DNA of 9,770 nt from Candidatus Woesearchaeota archaeon (GTDB taxonomy: Archaea; Nanobdellota; Nanobdellia; Woesearchaeales; GW2011-AR15): NCBI GenBank assembly GCA_023701075.1, contig JAMPXQ010000041.1, positions 1 to 9,770 on the forward strand, read 5' to 3'. Shown here piece after piece: positions 1 through 5,899 of the stretch; the first letter of the stretch is position 1; each line of letters starts with the position of its first letter. Below the pieces are notes generated by a model. It saw nothing but the letters and a program-made list of their open reading frames with translations. It was not told where the DNA came from and did no database searches. Position numbers and translations under genes: made by a program.

Positions 1-252
1 ACTGTCTCCATCCGGAAATTCACTGATATAAGCATAGAAGAGGAAATTATCTTTATTCTCTTCAAATAGGCCCAAATAAGAATACCTGTCAGTTATACTA
101 TGATACTTGATGCAGATGTCCTTAATTTCCTGGAGTATATTCTCTTGATCAAAACCAAGAGGAGAATTAATCTTACGATTATATATAGCATCAAATGCCT
201 CAAGTACACCTTGTTTGAATTCCTTTGGCGTGAACTCAAGATATGATACCAT
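1..252 (-). CDS. Unknown protein, C-terminal part missing (runs off the left edge)
   Basis: I do not recognise this protein. An open frame starts with ATG at 252 and runs through position 1 with no stop, giving 84 residues of an incomplete gene. It begins MVSYLEFTPKEFKQGVLEAF and is soluble and mixed in charge, with many aromatic residues (for example YHSITDRYSYLGLF near residues 50-63). There is no signal peptide or membrane segment. The start is supported by a TATA-like box at 272-281, which leaves 19 nt before the ATG, the spacing of a leaderless archaeal transcript. It lies downstream of the 320-907 gene on the same strand, but a T-rich stretch and this promoter suggest separate transcription. 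That the frame is coding is fairly sure; its function is unknown. Confidence 0.6.
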   Translation of the reverse strand, partial: MVSYLEFTPKEFKQGVLEAFDAIYNRKINSPLGFDQENILQEIKDICIKYHSITDRYSYLGLFEENKDNFLFYAYISEFPDGDS

Positions 253-271
253 AATAATGCCGTAAATATAG

Positions 272-281
272 TATATTTAAA
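272..281 (-). promoter_or_regulatory. Archaeal TATA-like box for the gene starting at 252
   Basis: Read on the minus strand this is TTTAAATATA, close to the archaeal TATA consensus. Its centre lies about 24 nt before the ATG at 252, so transcription would start at or next to the start codon (leaderless). Confidence 0.55.
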
Positions 282-290
282 TGTTGCTAC

Positions 291-314
291 CTAAACTAAA
301 ATAATAAAAATAAA
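291..314 (-). terminator. T-rich probable terminator after the 320-907 gene
   Basis: Just after the stop codon of the 320-907 gene, the minus strand reads TTTATTTTTATTATTTT followed by AGTTTAG. Archaeal RNA polymerase terminates at T-runs without needing a hairpin, so this is a plausible terminator lying before the next promoter (272-281). The region is AT-rich anyway, so the call is moderate. Confidence 0.4.
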
Positions 315-319
315 CTCAA

Positions 320-907
320 TCACTGGATGCTTTTTGCTTTATTTTCCAATAATTGAATTGCTGCATCATAAACGCTTAACCCAATGACTTTTGAACTCTG
401 TACAGAAAACATATTCTGTGCATCATTTTTTACTGAGTCTAATGCTTCAGTCAAATTAGCATGACCTAATTTAGATGCAAGTGATTCATACATCCTTATA
501 ATTGCTTTATCATAATTGGCATTTGCGTGAGACCTGTATGATTTTTCCATAGTTCTCGCCCTATCATGGAATGCTTCAGATCCATTCAATGGCACATCCA
601 AAGATTCAGCATATGCACATAGAAGTCCGTATGTGGCAGCTCTGACATTAAATGTGTCAATAGCATCGCCTGCACCATAGAAATGCGGGAATTTGAAATC
701 AGAGTATAGTTCAGGTTTTTCATTCAATATCCATGCTGCAGTGACATAAAAATTGGCTAGAGCGATATCGCCTAGATTCTGATGCAGTTTATGATTCAAA
801 AAAGCATGATGGCTTTTTTTTGCAGAACTTATTGCATCATCAACAGTCAATAATGCTGGGTCGATCTTCTTTTTTTGTGATTTTTCATTATCTTCGTCAA
901 CTACCAT
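320..907 (-). CDS. Unknown helical soluble protein (195 aa)
   Basis: I do not recognise a family. The protein has 195 residues and no signal peptide. It opens with a charged, lysine-rich tail (residues 4-14) and then appears largely alpha-helical: residues 22-62 contain a His-rich stretch (SHHAFLNHKLHQ), residues 83-102 a helix with Ala, Tyr and Leu, and residues 110-150 a polar helical segment rich in Arg, His and Asn. The C-terminus (175-192) is again amphipathic. There are no recognisable catalytic motifs. The ATG at 907 is chosen because a TATA-like box lies about 25 nt upstream and a perfect dyad (908-926) directly abuts it, so the gene may be regulated at its promoter. The upstream nuclease gene on the same strand ends 61 nt away. 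Coding status is well supported by length. Confidence 0.75.
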   Translation of the reverse strand: MVVDEDNEKSQKKKIDPALLTVDDAISSAKKSHHAFLNHKLHQNLGDIALANFYVTAAWILNEKPELYSDFKFPHFYGAGDAIDTFNVRAATYGLLCAYAESLDVPLNGSEAFHDRARTMEKSYRSHANANYDKAIIRMYESLASKLGHANLTEALDSVKNDAQNMFSVQSSKVIGLSVYDAAIQLLENKAKSIQ

Positions 908-926
908 GTTACTATTATGTAGTAAC
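908..926. promoter_or_regulatory. Perfect 7-bp dyad between TATA box and start codon; candidate operator
   Basis: GTTACTA (908-914) and TAGTAAC (920-926) form a perfect inverted repeat with a 5-nt spacer. It touches the ATG of the 320-907 gene and sits between that gene's TATA-like box and the expected transcription start. A dimeric repressor bound here would block RNA polymerase loading. The dyad is seen directly; the operator role is inferred. Confidence 0.45.
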
Positions 927-927
927 T

Positions 928-937
928 ATAATATATA
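928..937 (-). promoter_or_regulatory. TATA-like box for the 320-907 gene
   Basis: The minus strand reads TATATATTAT here, centred about 25 nt before the ATG at 907, consistent with a leaderless transcript. A second AT-rich motif, TTTAAA, lies further upstream (945-950) and is too far away to be preferred. Confidence 0.5.
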
Positions 938-968
938 TGCTAGGTTTAAATCTATTCAACCAGAAAGT

Positions 969-1367
969 TTATTTCTTCTTCTTGTATTCGAACCAGCTGA
1001 TATTCTTCTTCTCAATGACGTCTTTTAGCTTCTTCTCCCTCTCGCTCAGCTTGCTCTCGCCGCTCTTCACTTCGACAAATATTATCTCGTTTGGTTCTCC
1101 ACTGTCCATGCCCTTAAAGACTATGAAATCTATCGGTTTTCCTATGAAGCGGCATTCTGTCGGAGAATATGGGAAGTCAGGCATATAGGGAGCTAACTGC
1201 TCAGTGAATTGGCCGGTAAGCACTTCCCTGGATTTCTTTATGCTTTCCTGCTTCAACTTCGGCAGGTTATCCTTCCATTCCTGGTCCTTTATCATGAGTC
1301 CTATCTTATAGCCTAGCCATATCAGAAATAAGCAAAACACAGCGAGAAGCAAAGAATTGATTTCCAT
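969..1367 (-). CDS. Membrane-anchored Holliday-junction-resolvase-related endonuclease (Endonuc_Holl type)
   Basis: A 132-residue protein. Residues 4-25 form one hydrophobic membrane segment, followed by a charged helix (26-50) and a small nuclease domain. The domain shows the PD-(D/E)XK pattern: GKPIDF with Asp80, then FVEVKSG with Glu99 and Lys101, after the conserved-looking stretch GQFTEQLAPYMPDFPYSPT (52-70). This layout fits the archaeal family described as predicted secreted or membrane-linked endonucleases distantly related to Holliday junction resolvase (Endonuc_Holl, COG4741). The substrate is not known from the sequence. The ATG at 1367 is preferred over an in-frame GTG at 1445 because a TATA-like box lies about 27 nt before it and the membrane segment then begins at the N-terminus. 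It is divergent from the 1487-1966 gene. The family call is fairly sure from the motifs; the cellular role is open. Confidence 0.75.
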   Translation of the reverse strand: MEINSLLLAVFCLFLIWLGYKIGLMIKDQEWKDNLPKLKQESIKKSREVLTGQFTEQLAPYMPDFPYSPTECRFIGKPIDFIVFKGMDSGEPNEIIFVEVKSGESKLSEREKKLKDVIEKKNISWFEYKKKK

Positions 1368-1389
1368 AGTAGTATGACTTTCATCAATC

Positions 1390-1398
1390 AATAAAAAA
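1390..1398 (-). promoter_or_regulatory. TATA-like box for the nuclease gene
   Basis: The minus strand reads TTTTTTATT, preceded by the purine-rich GGGAAAG, a possible BRE. Its centre is about 27 nt before the ATG at 1367, which supports that start and a leaderless transcript. Confidence 0.45.
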
Positions 1399-1455
1399 CT
1401 TTCCCTACGGCATATACTGTGCAGGAAAGCAGCTGTTTTTTTCACTAAAGCATAA

Positions 1456-1467
1456 GCTTATTAAATA
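1456..1467 (+). promoter_or_regulatory. TATA-like box for the 1487-1966 gene
   Basis: CTTATTAAATAA is centred about 25 nt before the ATG at 1487. A GAGG at 1477-1480 with 6 nt spacing also resembles an SD site, so the start is supported whether or not the message has a short leader. Confidence 0.45.
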
Positions 1468-1486
1468 AACAAGATAGAGGAAAACT

Positions 1487-1966
1487 ATGGATATCGGAAA
1501 CATTAGATCAGTGATGGTGAAATGGAAATATCTCTTGATATTCTTCTTATCCACTGTATTGATAATATTCATCATGTTCAAATACACTTACTTTGAAGAG
1601 ACTTACTATAATATCGGCGCTTGGTACATCTATTCCCAGACAGCGCTTCAGATGATGCTTGCGGTCCTTTTCGGGCTGAATGTCTCGCTCCTCTGGCACA
1701 AGCTTGATTATTCTTCACAGTTCGCAAAGAAAGAGGCACATACGACTGCGGCTGCAAGCGTCATGGGTGTCATTGTCTCAGGCTGTCCGACATGCGGCAT
1801 CACACTTGCATCTTACCTTGGGCTTGCATCTTTTTTTTCTGCATTGCCGTTTTTTGGCATGGAACTCAAAGTGCTTGGAATAGGGCTCTTGCTCTATTCA
1901 ATAAATTCACTTTCTGACAAGATGTATGTGTGCGAAACAGGCATAGTTACGTCTCGAAAGGCTTAA
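1487..1966 (+). CDS. Small four-helix membrane protein with a GCPTCG motif
   Basis: A 159-residue integral membrane protein. Hydrophobic segments lie at about 14-32, 46-70, 90-122 and 126-141. The third contains SGCPTCGITLASYLGLASFF (98-117), with Cys100 and Cys103 in a CPTC arrangement; a further Cys149 lies in the polar tail. The segment after it, up to KVLGIGLLLYSI, resembles a recurrent archaeal small membrane protein pattern with GC(P/A)(T/S)CG before a glycine-rich helix, but I cannot give it a family name. The cysteine pair could be redox-active or bind metal or haem; this is inference. The ATG at 1487 is supported by a TATA-like box and by GAGG. The next gene's TATA box overlaps this gene's stop codon, so the two are adjacent but probably separately transcribed. 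Confidence 0.75.
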   Translation: MDIGNIRSVMVKWKYLLIFFLSTVLIIFIMFKYTYFEETYYNIGAWYIYSQTALQMMLAVLFGLNVSLLWHKLDYSSQFAKKEAHTTAAASVMGVIVSGCPTCGITLASYLGLASFFSALPFFGMELKVLGIGLLLYSINSLSDKMYVCETGIVTSRKA

Positions 1967-1970
1967 ATAC
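1962..1970 (+). promoter_or_regulatory. TATA box overlapping the upstream stop codon
   Basis: CTTAAATAC follows the purine-rich CGAAAGG (a BRE-like element) and is centred about 26 nt before the ATG at 1992, a near-ideal leaderless archaeal promoter. It physically includes the TAA (1964-1966) of the preceding gene. Confidence 0.65.
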
Positions 1971-1991
1971 TAGAATATCACTAGCATCGAT

Positions 1992-2432
1992 ATGGGTTTT
2001 TTTGATAATATCAATCCTTTCAAGAAGAAAGATGATTTCGGATTTCCACCGATAAACAATAATCCTGTGAACAACAATAACTTTCTTAACGGGAATAATC
2101 TTGGCCTAGGAAATGAGCAGCCGAATTTCGGCGACGGCCTGCCGCATAATCCTTTGGATAGCCATAGCATCCCTTCTTTTGAGCAGCAACCTACAAGTGA
2201 CCCTAGGATGAACATGCCTATGGGTGAAAGCCTGAGGCAAGGAAGGGGCGAAGGACAGCATCCTTCAGAATATCCTGAATTCATGGACCAAAGACATAAT
2301 CCTCTCCAAAAGGATCTTGAACTCATATCTTCTAAATTAGATTATCTGAAAGCCAGCCTTGAAGCAATCAACCAGAGGCTTGCGAACATTGAACATATGT
2401 CCAGGAACCAGGGCCAGGATAAACGCTGGTAG
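1992..2432 (+). CDS. Asn-rich low-complexity protein with C-terminal coiled coil
   Basis: A 146-residue soluble protein in three parts. A short N-terminus, MGFFDNINPFKKKDDFGFPP, is followed by a disordered, low-complexity linker (21-103) rich in Asn, Pro, Gln and Gly, including INNNPVNNNNFLNGNN. The last 40 residues (about 105-137) form a clear heptad-like coiled coil with Leu and Ile at a/d-like spacings (for example KLDYLKASLEAINQRLANIE). Proteins with an MG-x-F-D start, a disordered middle and this kind of C-terminal coil recur in DPANN archaea, as I recall, without a known role. It may act as an oligomerising scaffold or adaptor; that is inference. The promoter fixes the start at 1992. 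A T-tract terminator follows the stop codon immediately, so it is probably a single-gene transcript. Confidence 0.7.
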   Translation: MGFFDNINPFKKKDDFGFPPINNNPVNNNNFLNGNNLGLGNEQPNFGDGLPHNPLDSHSIPSFEQQPTSDPRMNMPMGESLRQGRGEGQHPSEYPEFMDQRHNPLQKDLELISSKLDYLKASLEAINQRLANIEHMSRNQGQDKRW

Positions 2433-2444
2433 TTTTTTGTTTTT
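2433..2444 (+). terminator. T-tract terminator after the coiled-coil gene
   Basis: TTTTTTGTTTTT starts directly after the TAG at 2430-2432. A T-run in this position is the usual archaeal intrinsic terminator. Confidence 0.65.
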
Positions 2445-2513
2445 GGTTAATCATTAAATTTCTGGCGTTGTAATTATAATAGCTTTCTTAATTATAATGA
2501 CTGTGTTGATTCT

Positions 2514-3929
2514 TCATTCAAATATCTCTACTGCAAATGTCAGATACCCAAACATATAGAAGATTGACAATAAGATCAGGAAAATCGCATTGAATGGTAT
2601 CAGATACAGATTGTCTATTGTCCCTGAGAGCGCAAGCTGATTTATGAATCCAATGTAATAAGCTATCGTGCTCATGAAATAATTATAGAGATAGGCCCCA
2701 AAAAAACCAAGGCCTATCATCGCTAATAGATAGTTGAGGAACAGATTTATTACTTCAATGTATGACAGGGCAAGGACTACTATAAATGTCACTGCAGCAA
2801 TCACCATATATTTGATGAAAGGCCTGTCATTTATAGAATTTGCAGTGATCTTCACTCCCACAATATTATCTTCACTGAACCTTCCAAATGTATATACTGG
2901 TGTAAAGACCATCAAGACCAAGCAGGCATAGAACAATGCAAGGATCAGTTTTGGAAATCTCCCCAGATTATTCCTATATACCATGTACCATAGGATTGCA
3001 GGGAACAGCAGCAAAAGCATCATGCCTAAGGTTGAAAGGATATAATCAAAGAGCAGGATTATCTGCTCGCTTTGGACAGTTATATGTGCCTTGTCTGCTC
3101 CAAATATCTGCGCGATGCTTGTGCCTTCAGAATATAATGAGCCTGAGGAAAATGCATAAGGGATCATATATCCGCCGATATCTGCAACAAGATGCAGTGC
3201 AAGGAGTGCGCTTATCCCTAGGAAAATTGTCTTCTTTGAATGGAAGAGGCTTATGAAATCCTCTACAAATGTCTCAGCTGCGTCTGATATCTTGAAGAGT
3301 ATCTCTTCTTCATCCATATTCTTCCCTGCATCGTGCATCTTGAAGATGTAGACAAATAGCACTATCACTACAAGAGGAGTATCTATGACCAATGTGAACC
3401 ATTCCATAACCGGATTGAAGAAGATGATGAAGAATCCAAATAGAGTTATCAGGGTCATTGGAAACTTCGTGTTCTTTATATGGATCGTACTTAGGATGCT
3501 TGGCTCCTTGAAATTCACCTTAAGTGTGACATAAATAGATATAAGGACAAGCAAAGTTACACCCATAATGAATCCTATCTTCTCGAATCCCAAGAAACCA
3601 TTCTCTCCCGGGACTGCATTTGTTATTATGAACCCGAAGAATTCCTGCAATATCTCTGCTTCCTGGTATGCTGAGATGCAGTATTGGACAAATTTGCTTA
3701 TTATCAGGGTGAAGTAGCTGAATATGAGGAAGAAATCTATCCTTTTGTCTGTCACTCCAAAAAACACTTCAGATAGGCTCACTTTATATAATACAAATCC
3801 TATTGCAGTAAAAGACATCACTGCCTTGAAGAATCCTGCGACACCTGGCAGTAGATTGAACATCTCAAGGACGTTCATCGAGATCAAAGCTACAAGTATC
3901 AGCTCTTCTATCCTTTTTTGTATTCCCAT
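2514..3929 (-). CDS. Large polytopic membrane protein of unknown function (471 aa)
   Basis: I do not recognise this family. The protein has 471 residues and about 12 hydrophobic segments, roughly at 9-27, 31-50, 64-84, 117-137, 158-176, 182-198, 234-258, 286-318 (long), 327-345, 373-392, 395-430 and 440-467. A soluble, acidic loop lies at 199-232 (MDEEEILFKISDAAETFVED), and a second loop at 259-285 contains YSEGTSIAQIFGADKAH. No transporter signature, glycosyltransferase-C motif or ATP-binding motif is visible. Its ATG at 3929 lies inside the end of the upstream glycoside hydrolase gene (22-nt overlap), with no obvious SD site. Expression is therefore likely coupled to the hydrolase, suggesting a shared process such as glycan handling at the membrane. 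Coding status is very sure; function is unknown. Confidence 0.8.
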   Translation of the reverse strand: MGIQKRIEELILVALISMNVLEMFNLLPGVAGFFKAVMSFTAIGFVLYKVSLSEVFFGVTDKRIDFFLIFSYFTLIISKFVQYCISAYQEAEILQEFFGFIITNAVPGENGFLGFEKIGFIMGVTLLVLISIYVTLKVNFKEPSILSTIHIKNTKFPMTLITLFGFFIIFFNPVMEWFTLVIDTPLVVIVLFVYIFKMHDAGKNMDEEEILFKISDAAETFVEDFISLFHSKKTIFLGISALLALHLVADIGGYMIPYAFSSGSLYSEGTSIAQIFGADKAHITVQSEQIILLFDYILSTLGMMLLLLFPAILWYMVYRNNLGRFPKLILALFYACLVLMVFTPVYTFGRFSEDNIVGVKITANSINDRPFIKYMVIAAVTFIVVLALSYIEVINLFLNYLLAMIGLGFFGAYLYNYFMSTIAYYIGFINQLALSGTIDNLYLIPFNAIFLILLSIFYMFGYLTFAVEIFE

Positions 3930-5632
3930 TTCAGTTCAATCAATGTGGCGGAACTCCATAGCTGCATGAGGGATGCGCTTGCTGCCTGATAGTTTGCGCA
4001 GCTTATCTCAGAGTTCCTTCCGATTATCCCTTGCCATAGCAGGTCTTTTTCTGATGCTTCGATTATCTTCATTATATGGTTGAGATACTTTGCCTTATTT
4101 TGCCTTATCAAGGATACTGCGGCCAGATTGTTGATGAAGTACCATGAATCGCCCCTATGATAGCTCTTGTTGTCTTCTCCAGTGTATTCACCCAAGAACA
4201 ATTGCGATGATCTATCTATTGTCGCAAGCCCGCCCCAATCCAGCCAGAGCTTAGGAAGTGCGTCATCAAAGACATGTTCCCATTCTGATTTCTCCAAAAG
4301 GTCAGGGTAGATATAGTATGCCAAGAATATGTTCGGTCTCACTGTATCATCGGCTGATCCATCCTTCAACTTTCCTTCATGAAAAAAGGTCTCTTTCACT
4401 TTTCTTTTCACATCTGCTTCAAAGGCATAGTCTGGTTTTTGCCCTAGGTCTTTAGCCAATTCATTATAGAACCGAAGCATCCTCAGCCAAAGCGCCTGTA
4501 TCTCTATCCTATATCCTTCTCTGGTATCATCCCTGAATGATGTGTCCATCCATGTCTCCAGAGGCCCGTTTTTTTCTAGGAGTTCCTTGTGGCTTTCTAT
4601 GACCCATTTCAGCTTAGCCCTGATGCCATCCAGCTGCGGCCTTGAGAGGTATTGCTCTTTTTTTTCAGCTATCATTGCATATAATTCATGGAGCCTCAAG
4701 AATACAAAACCTGTGCCATCGGCAGTAGATAAGTTTGAGAGCGGGAACCTATTTGGCACTTTCCCATCTACCATCATATCCAGCCTCTTAAGTAGCAGGT
4801 CCCTGACAAGGTCGTATTCTTTCTCTATCAATAAGGCTTTCATAGATATTGCTTCATCCCTTGTCCAGAACTGGAAGAACCACGGAAGGCCTGCGTAAAA
4901 GCCTCTGTTTTCCCGTTCTACATAAAGGTCATAGAGCGATTTCAATGACAACTGATATGCAAGGTCTGTCTTTTTAGGTATCTTTTTTCGTTCATATCTC
5001 TTCTCTTCCTGATTTTCAGATATCAGGATCCTTTCCTTTCCGGCCAACGTCAGCCTGAATGCATCATAGACAAACAGGCTTGAAGGATCAGATTTCCTCT
5101 TCGCATCTTCTGAATAAGGCTGCAGCCTCCAGCTGCTTAATATATCCACTTTTGCTCCTGTCTTGATGAACAGGTTCTTTGTATAATTCATGCTCTCAAG
5201 CATGCTATCCCAGAATTTCTTGTATTCTACCTTTACTAACCCTTTTTCTGTCTTGACTGAATATATCCTTCCTTTGTCATCATAATCATAGATCTCACGC
5301 ATATCCAATGTGAATATCAGGTTTCCTGAATAATCGCAATCAATGATCAGCGTATTATTCTCAAATGAAAAGGCCAATGTCCCTTTTTCACAGACCACTT
5401 CAATCCTATCCATATGATGGATAATTTTCTTCATCCCATCTATATTGATGGAGTCTATCGTCTTGAAGAGTGTCCAGTCATGATTGTCCTTGAATACCGG
5501 AAAAAACAGGCCACGAAACTTGCTGCTTGGGCAGTTATAGAAATAGGAACCGTTGCATGTGAGCATGAATTTTGATGGACCGATGCCTTCAACTGAATCT
5601 TTCCCGCATTCGTATCTAACTAAAATCCCCAA
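3908..5632 (-). CDS. GDE_C-type glycoside hydrolase (amylo-alpha-1,6-glucosidase-like)
   Basis: A 574-residue protein. The N-terminal ~210 residues look beta-rich, like the N-terminal domain of glycogen-debranching enzymes. The rest reads as an (alpha/alpha)6 barrel: GLPWFFQFWTRDEAIS (248-263), ETWMD (359-363), RIEIQALW (375-382), RPNIFLA (432-438), YHRGDSW (491-497) and NSEIS (540-544). These match in order the blocks of the GDE_C / amylo-alpha-1,6-glucosidase family. By alignment from memory, Asp363 would be the general acid and Glu542 the general base. The expected activity is hydrolysis of alpha-1,6 branches or a related alpha-glucoside. There is no 4-alpha-glucanotransferase domain and no signal peptide, so it is likely cytoplasmic. 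The TTG start at 5632 is uncertain: an AGAGGTG (5634-5640) lies only 1 nt before it. It overlaps the downstream membrane protein gene by 22 nt. A GH15-like hydrolase is the main alternative. Confidence 0.78.
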   Translation of the reverse strand: MGILVRYECGKDSVEGIGPSKFMLTCNGSYFYNCPSSKFRGLFFPVFKDNHDWTLFKTIDSINIDGMKKIIHHMDRIEVVCEKGTLAFSFENNTLIIDCDYSGNLIFTLDMREIYDYDDKGRIYSVKTEKGLVKVEYKKFWDSMLESMNYTKNLFIKTGAKVDILSSWRLQPYSEDAKRKSDPSSLFVYDAFRLTLAGKERILISENQEEKRYERKKIPKKTDLAYQLSLKSLYDLYVERENRGFYAGLPWFFQFWTRDEAISMKALLIEKEYDLVRDLLLKRLDMMVDGKVPNRFPLSNLSTADGTGFVFLRLHELYAMIAEKKEQYLSRPQLDGIRAKLKWVIESHKELLEKNGPLETWMDTSFRDDTREGYRIEIQALWLRMLRFYNELAKDLGQKPDYAFEADVKRKVKETFFHEGKLKDGSADDTVRPNIFLAYYIYPDLLEKSEWEHVFDDALPKLWLDWGGLATIDRSSQLFLGEYTGEDNKSYHRGDSWYFINNLAAVSLIRQNKAKYLNHIMKIIEASEKDLLWQGIIGRNSEISCANYQAASASLMQLWSSATLIELKWEYKKG

Positions 5633-5633
5633 A

Positions 5634-5640
5634 CACCTCT
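5634..5640 (-). promoter_or_regulatory. SD-like AGAGGTG near the glycoside hydrolase start
   Basis: The minus strand reads AGAGGTG, a good SD match. It leaves only 1 nt before the TTG at 5632, shorter than normal. An ATT codon at 5626 would have about 7 nt spacing, so the true start may be this rare codon or a little further downstream. Confidence 0.4.
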
Positions 5641-5668
5641 TTTATTATAGATTCCAATAGTCATGGCC

Positions 5669-5680
5669 TTTTTATATTTA
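5669..5680 (-). promoter_or_regulatory. TATA-like box for the glycoside hydrolase unit (usable on both strands)
   Basis: The minus strand reads TAAATATAAAAA, which would start transcription near 5648, giving a short leader that includes the AGAGGTG at 5634-5640. The same bases on the plus strand read TTTTTATATTTA and would start transcription near 5700, inside the left arm of the hairpin element. Direction is therefore ambiguous; the minus reading fits the gene. Confidence 0.45.
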
Positions 5681-5681
5681 G

Positions 5682-5691
5682 CGATAATAAA
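5682..5691 (+). repeat. Left 10-bp direct repeat, candidate target-site duplication
   Basis: CGATAATAAA occurs here and again at 5852-5861, lying outside the outer inverted repeats. On the left there is one extra T (5692) before the inverted repeat; on the right it abuts exactly. This is the arrangement expected of a target-site duplication. Confidence 0.55.
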
Positions 5692-5692
5692 T

Positions 5693-5851
5693 GCTCTGTA
5701 GAAAATATTTTTTTTGATTAGCATCAGACCAAATTTGGCATATGTTCTTTGATAACTGATGTCTCCGGATGGGGCCTCCCCCTGTCAGCTGAAGATATGT
5801 ACTCTTAAGAATTTGAACTTTTTGATGCTAATACGAGATCTTCTACAGAGC
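5693..5851. mobile_element. Candidate MITE-like element or structured RNA: 159-bp nested hairpin
   Basis: The outer inverted repeat GCTCTGTAGAA (5693-5703) pairs perfectly with TTCTACAGAGC (5841-5851). An inner pair, ATTAGCATCA (5717-5726) and TGATGCTAAT (5823-5832), is also perfect. Further nested pairings are CAAATT 5730-5735 with AATTTG 5810-5815, CATAT 5739-5743 with ATATG 5795-5799, CTGA 5756-5759 with TCAG 5785-5788, and GGGG 5771-5774 with CCCC 5778-5781. With the flanking 10-bp direct repeats this is the form of a non-autonomous transposable element: it has no coding capacity, about 29-34 bp imperfect terminal inverted repeats and a target duplication. I cannot match the ends to a named IS family. 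The alternative is a structured non-coding RNA, since a TATA-like sequence at 5669-5680 would start a plus-strand transcript near the left arm. It fills most of the 267-bp gap 5633-5899. Confidence 0.55.
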
Positions 5852-5861
5852 CGATAATAAA
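5852..5861 (+). repeat. Right 10-bp direct repeat, candidate target-site duplication
   Basis: CGATAATAAA, identical to 5682-5691, follows directly on the right outer inverted repeat. Removing one copy plus the element leaves a continuous AT-rich intergenic stretch of about 97 bp between the small membrane gene and the hydrolase gene. Confidence 0.55.
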
Positions 5862-5899
5862 CGAATTTTCTTAAAGTTCAATGCCTGAATATCCAGAAG

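Noticed and set aside
820..1188. Open plus-strand frame across the 320-907 and 969-1367 genes
   Set aside because: The translated product is rich in Phe, Ser and Leu as expected from the antisense of lysine- and glutamate-rich genes, and it spans two well-supported minus-strand genes.
1405..1587. Minus-strand 60-residue frame over the divergent promoters
   Set aside because: It covers both TATA-like boxes and the start of the CPTC membrane protein, and its product shows no domain.
1970..2326. 118-residue antisense frame under the Asn-rich protein
   Set aside because: It is the complement of a low-complexity gene that has its own good promoter and terminator.
5693..5851. Known RNA families (RNase P, SRP RNA, C/D or H/ACA guide RNA)
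   Set aside because: I could not find the typical conserved bases of RNase P or SRP RNA, nor properly spaced C/D or ACA boxes.
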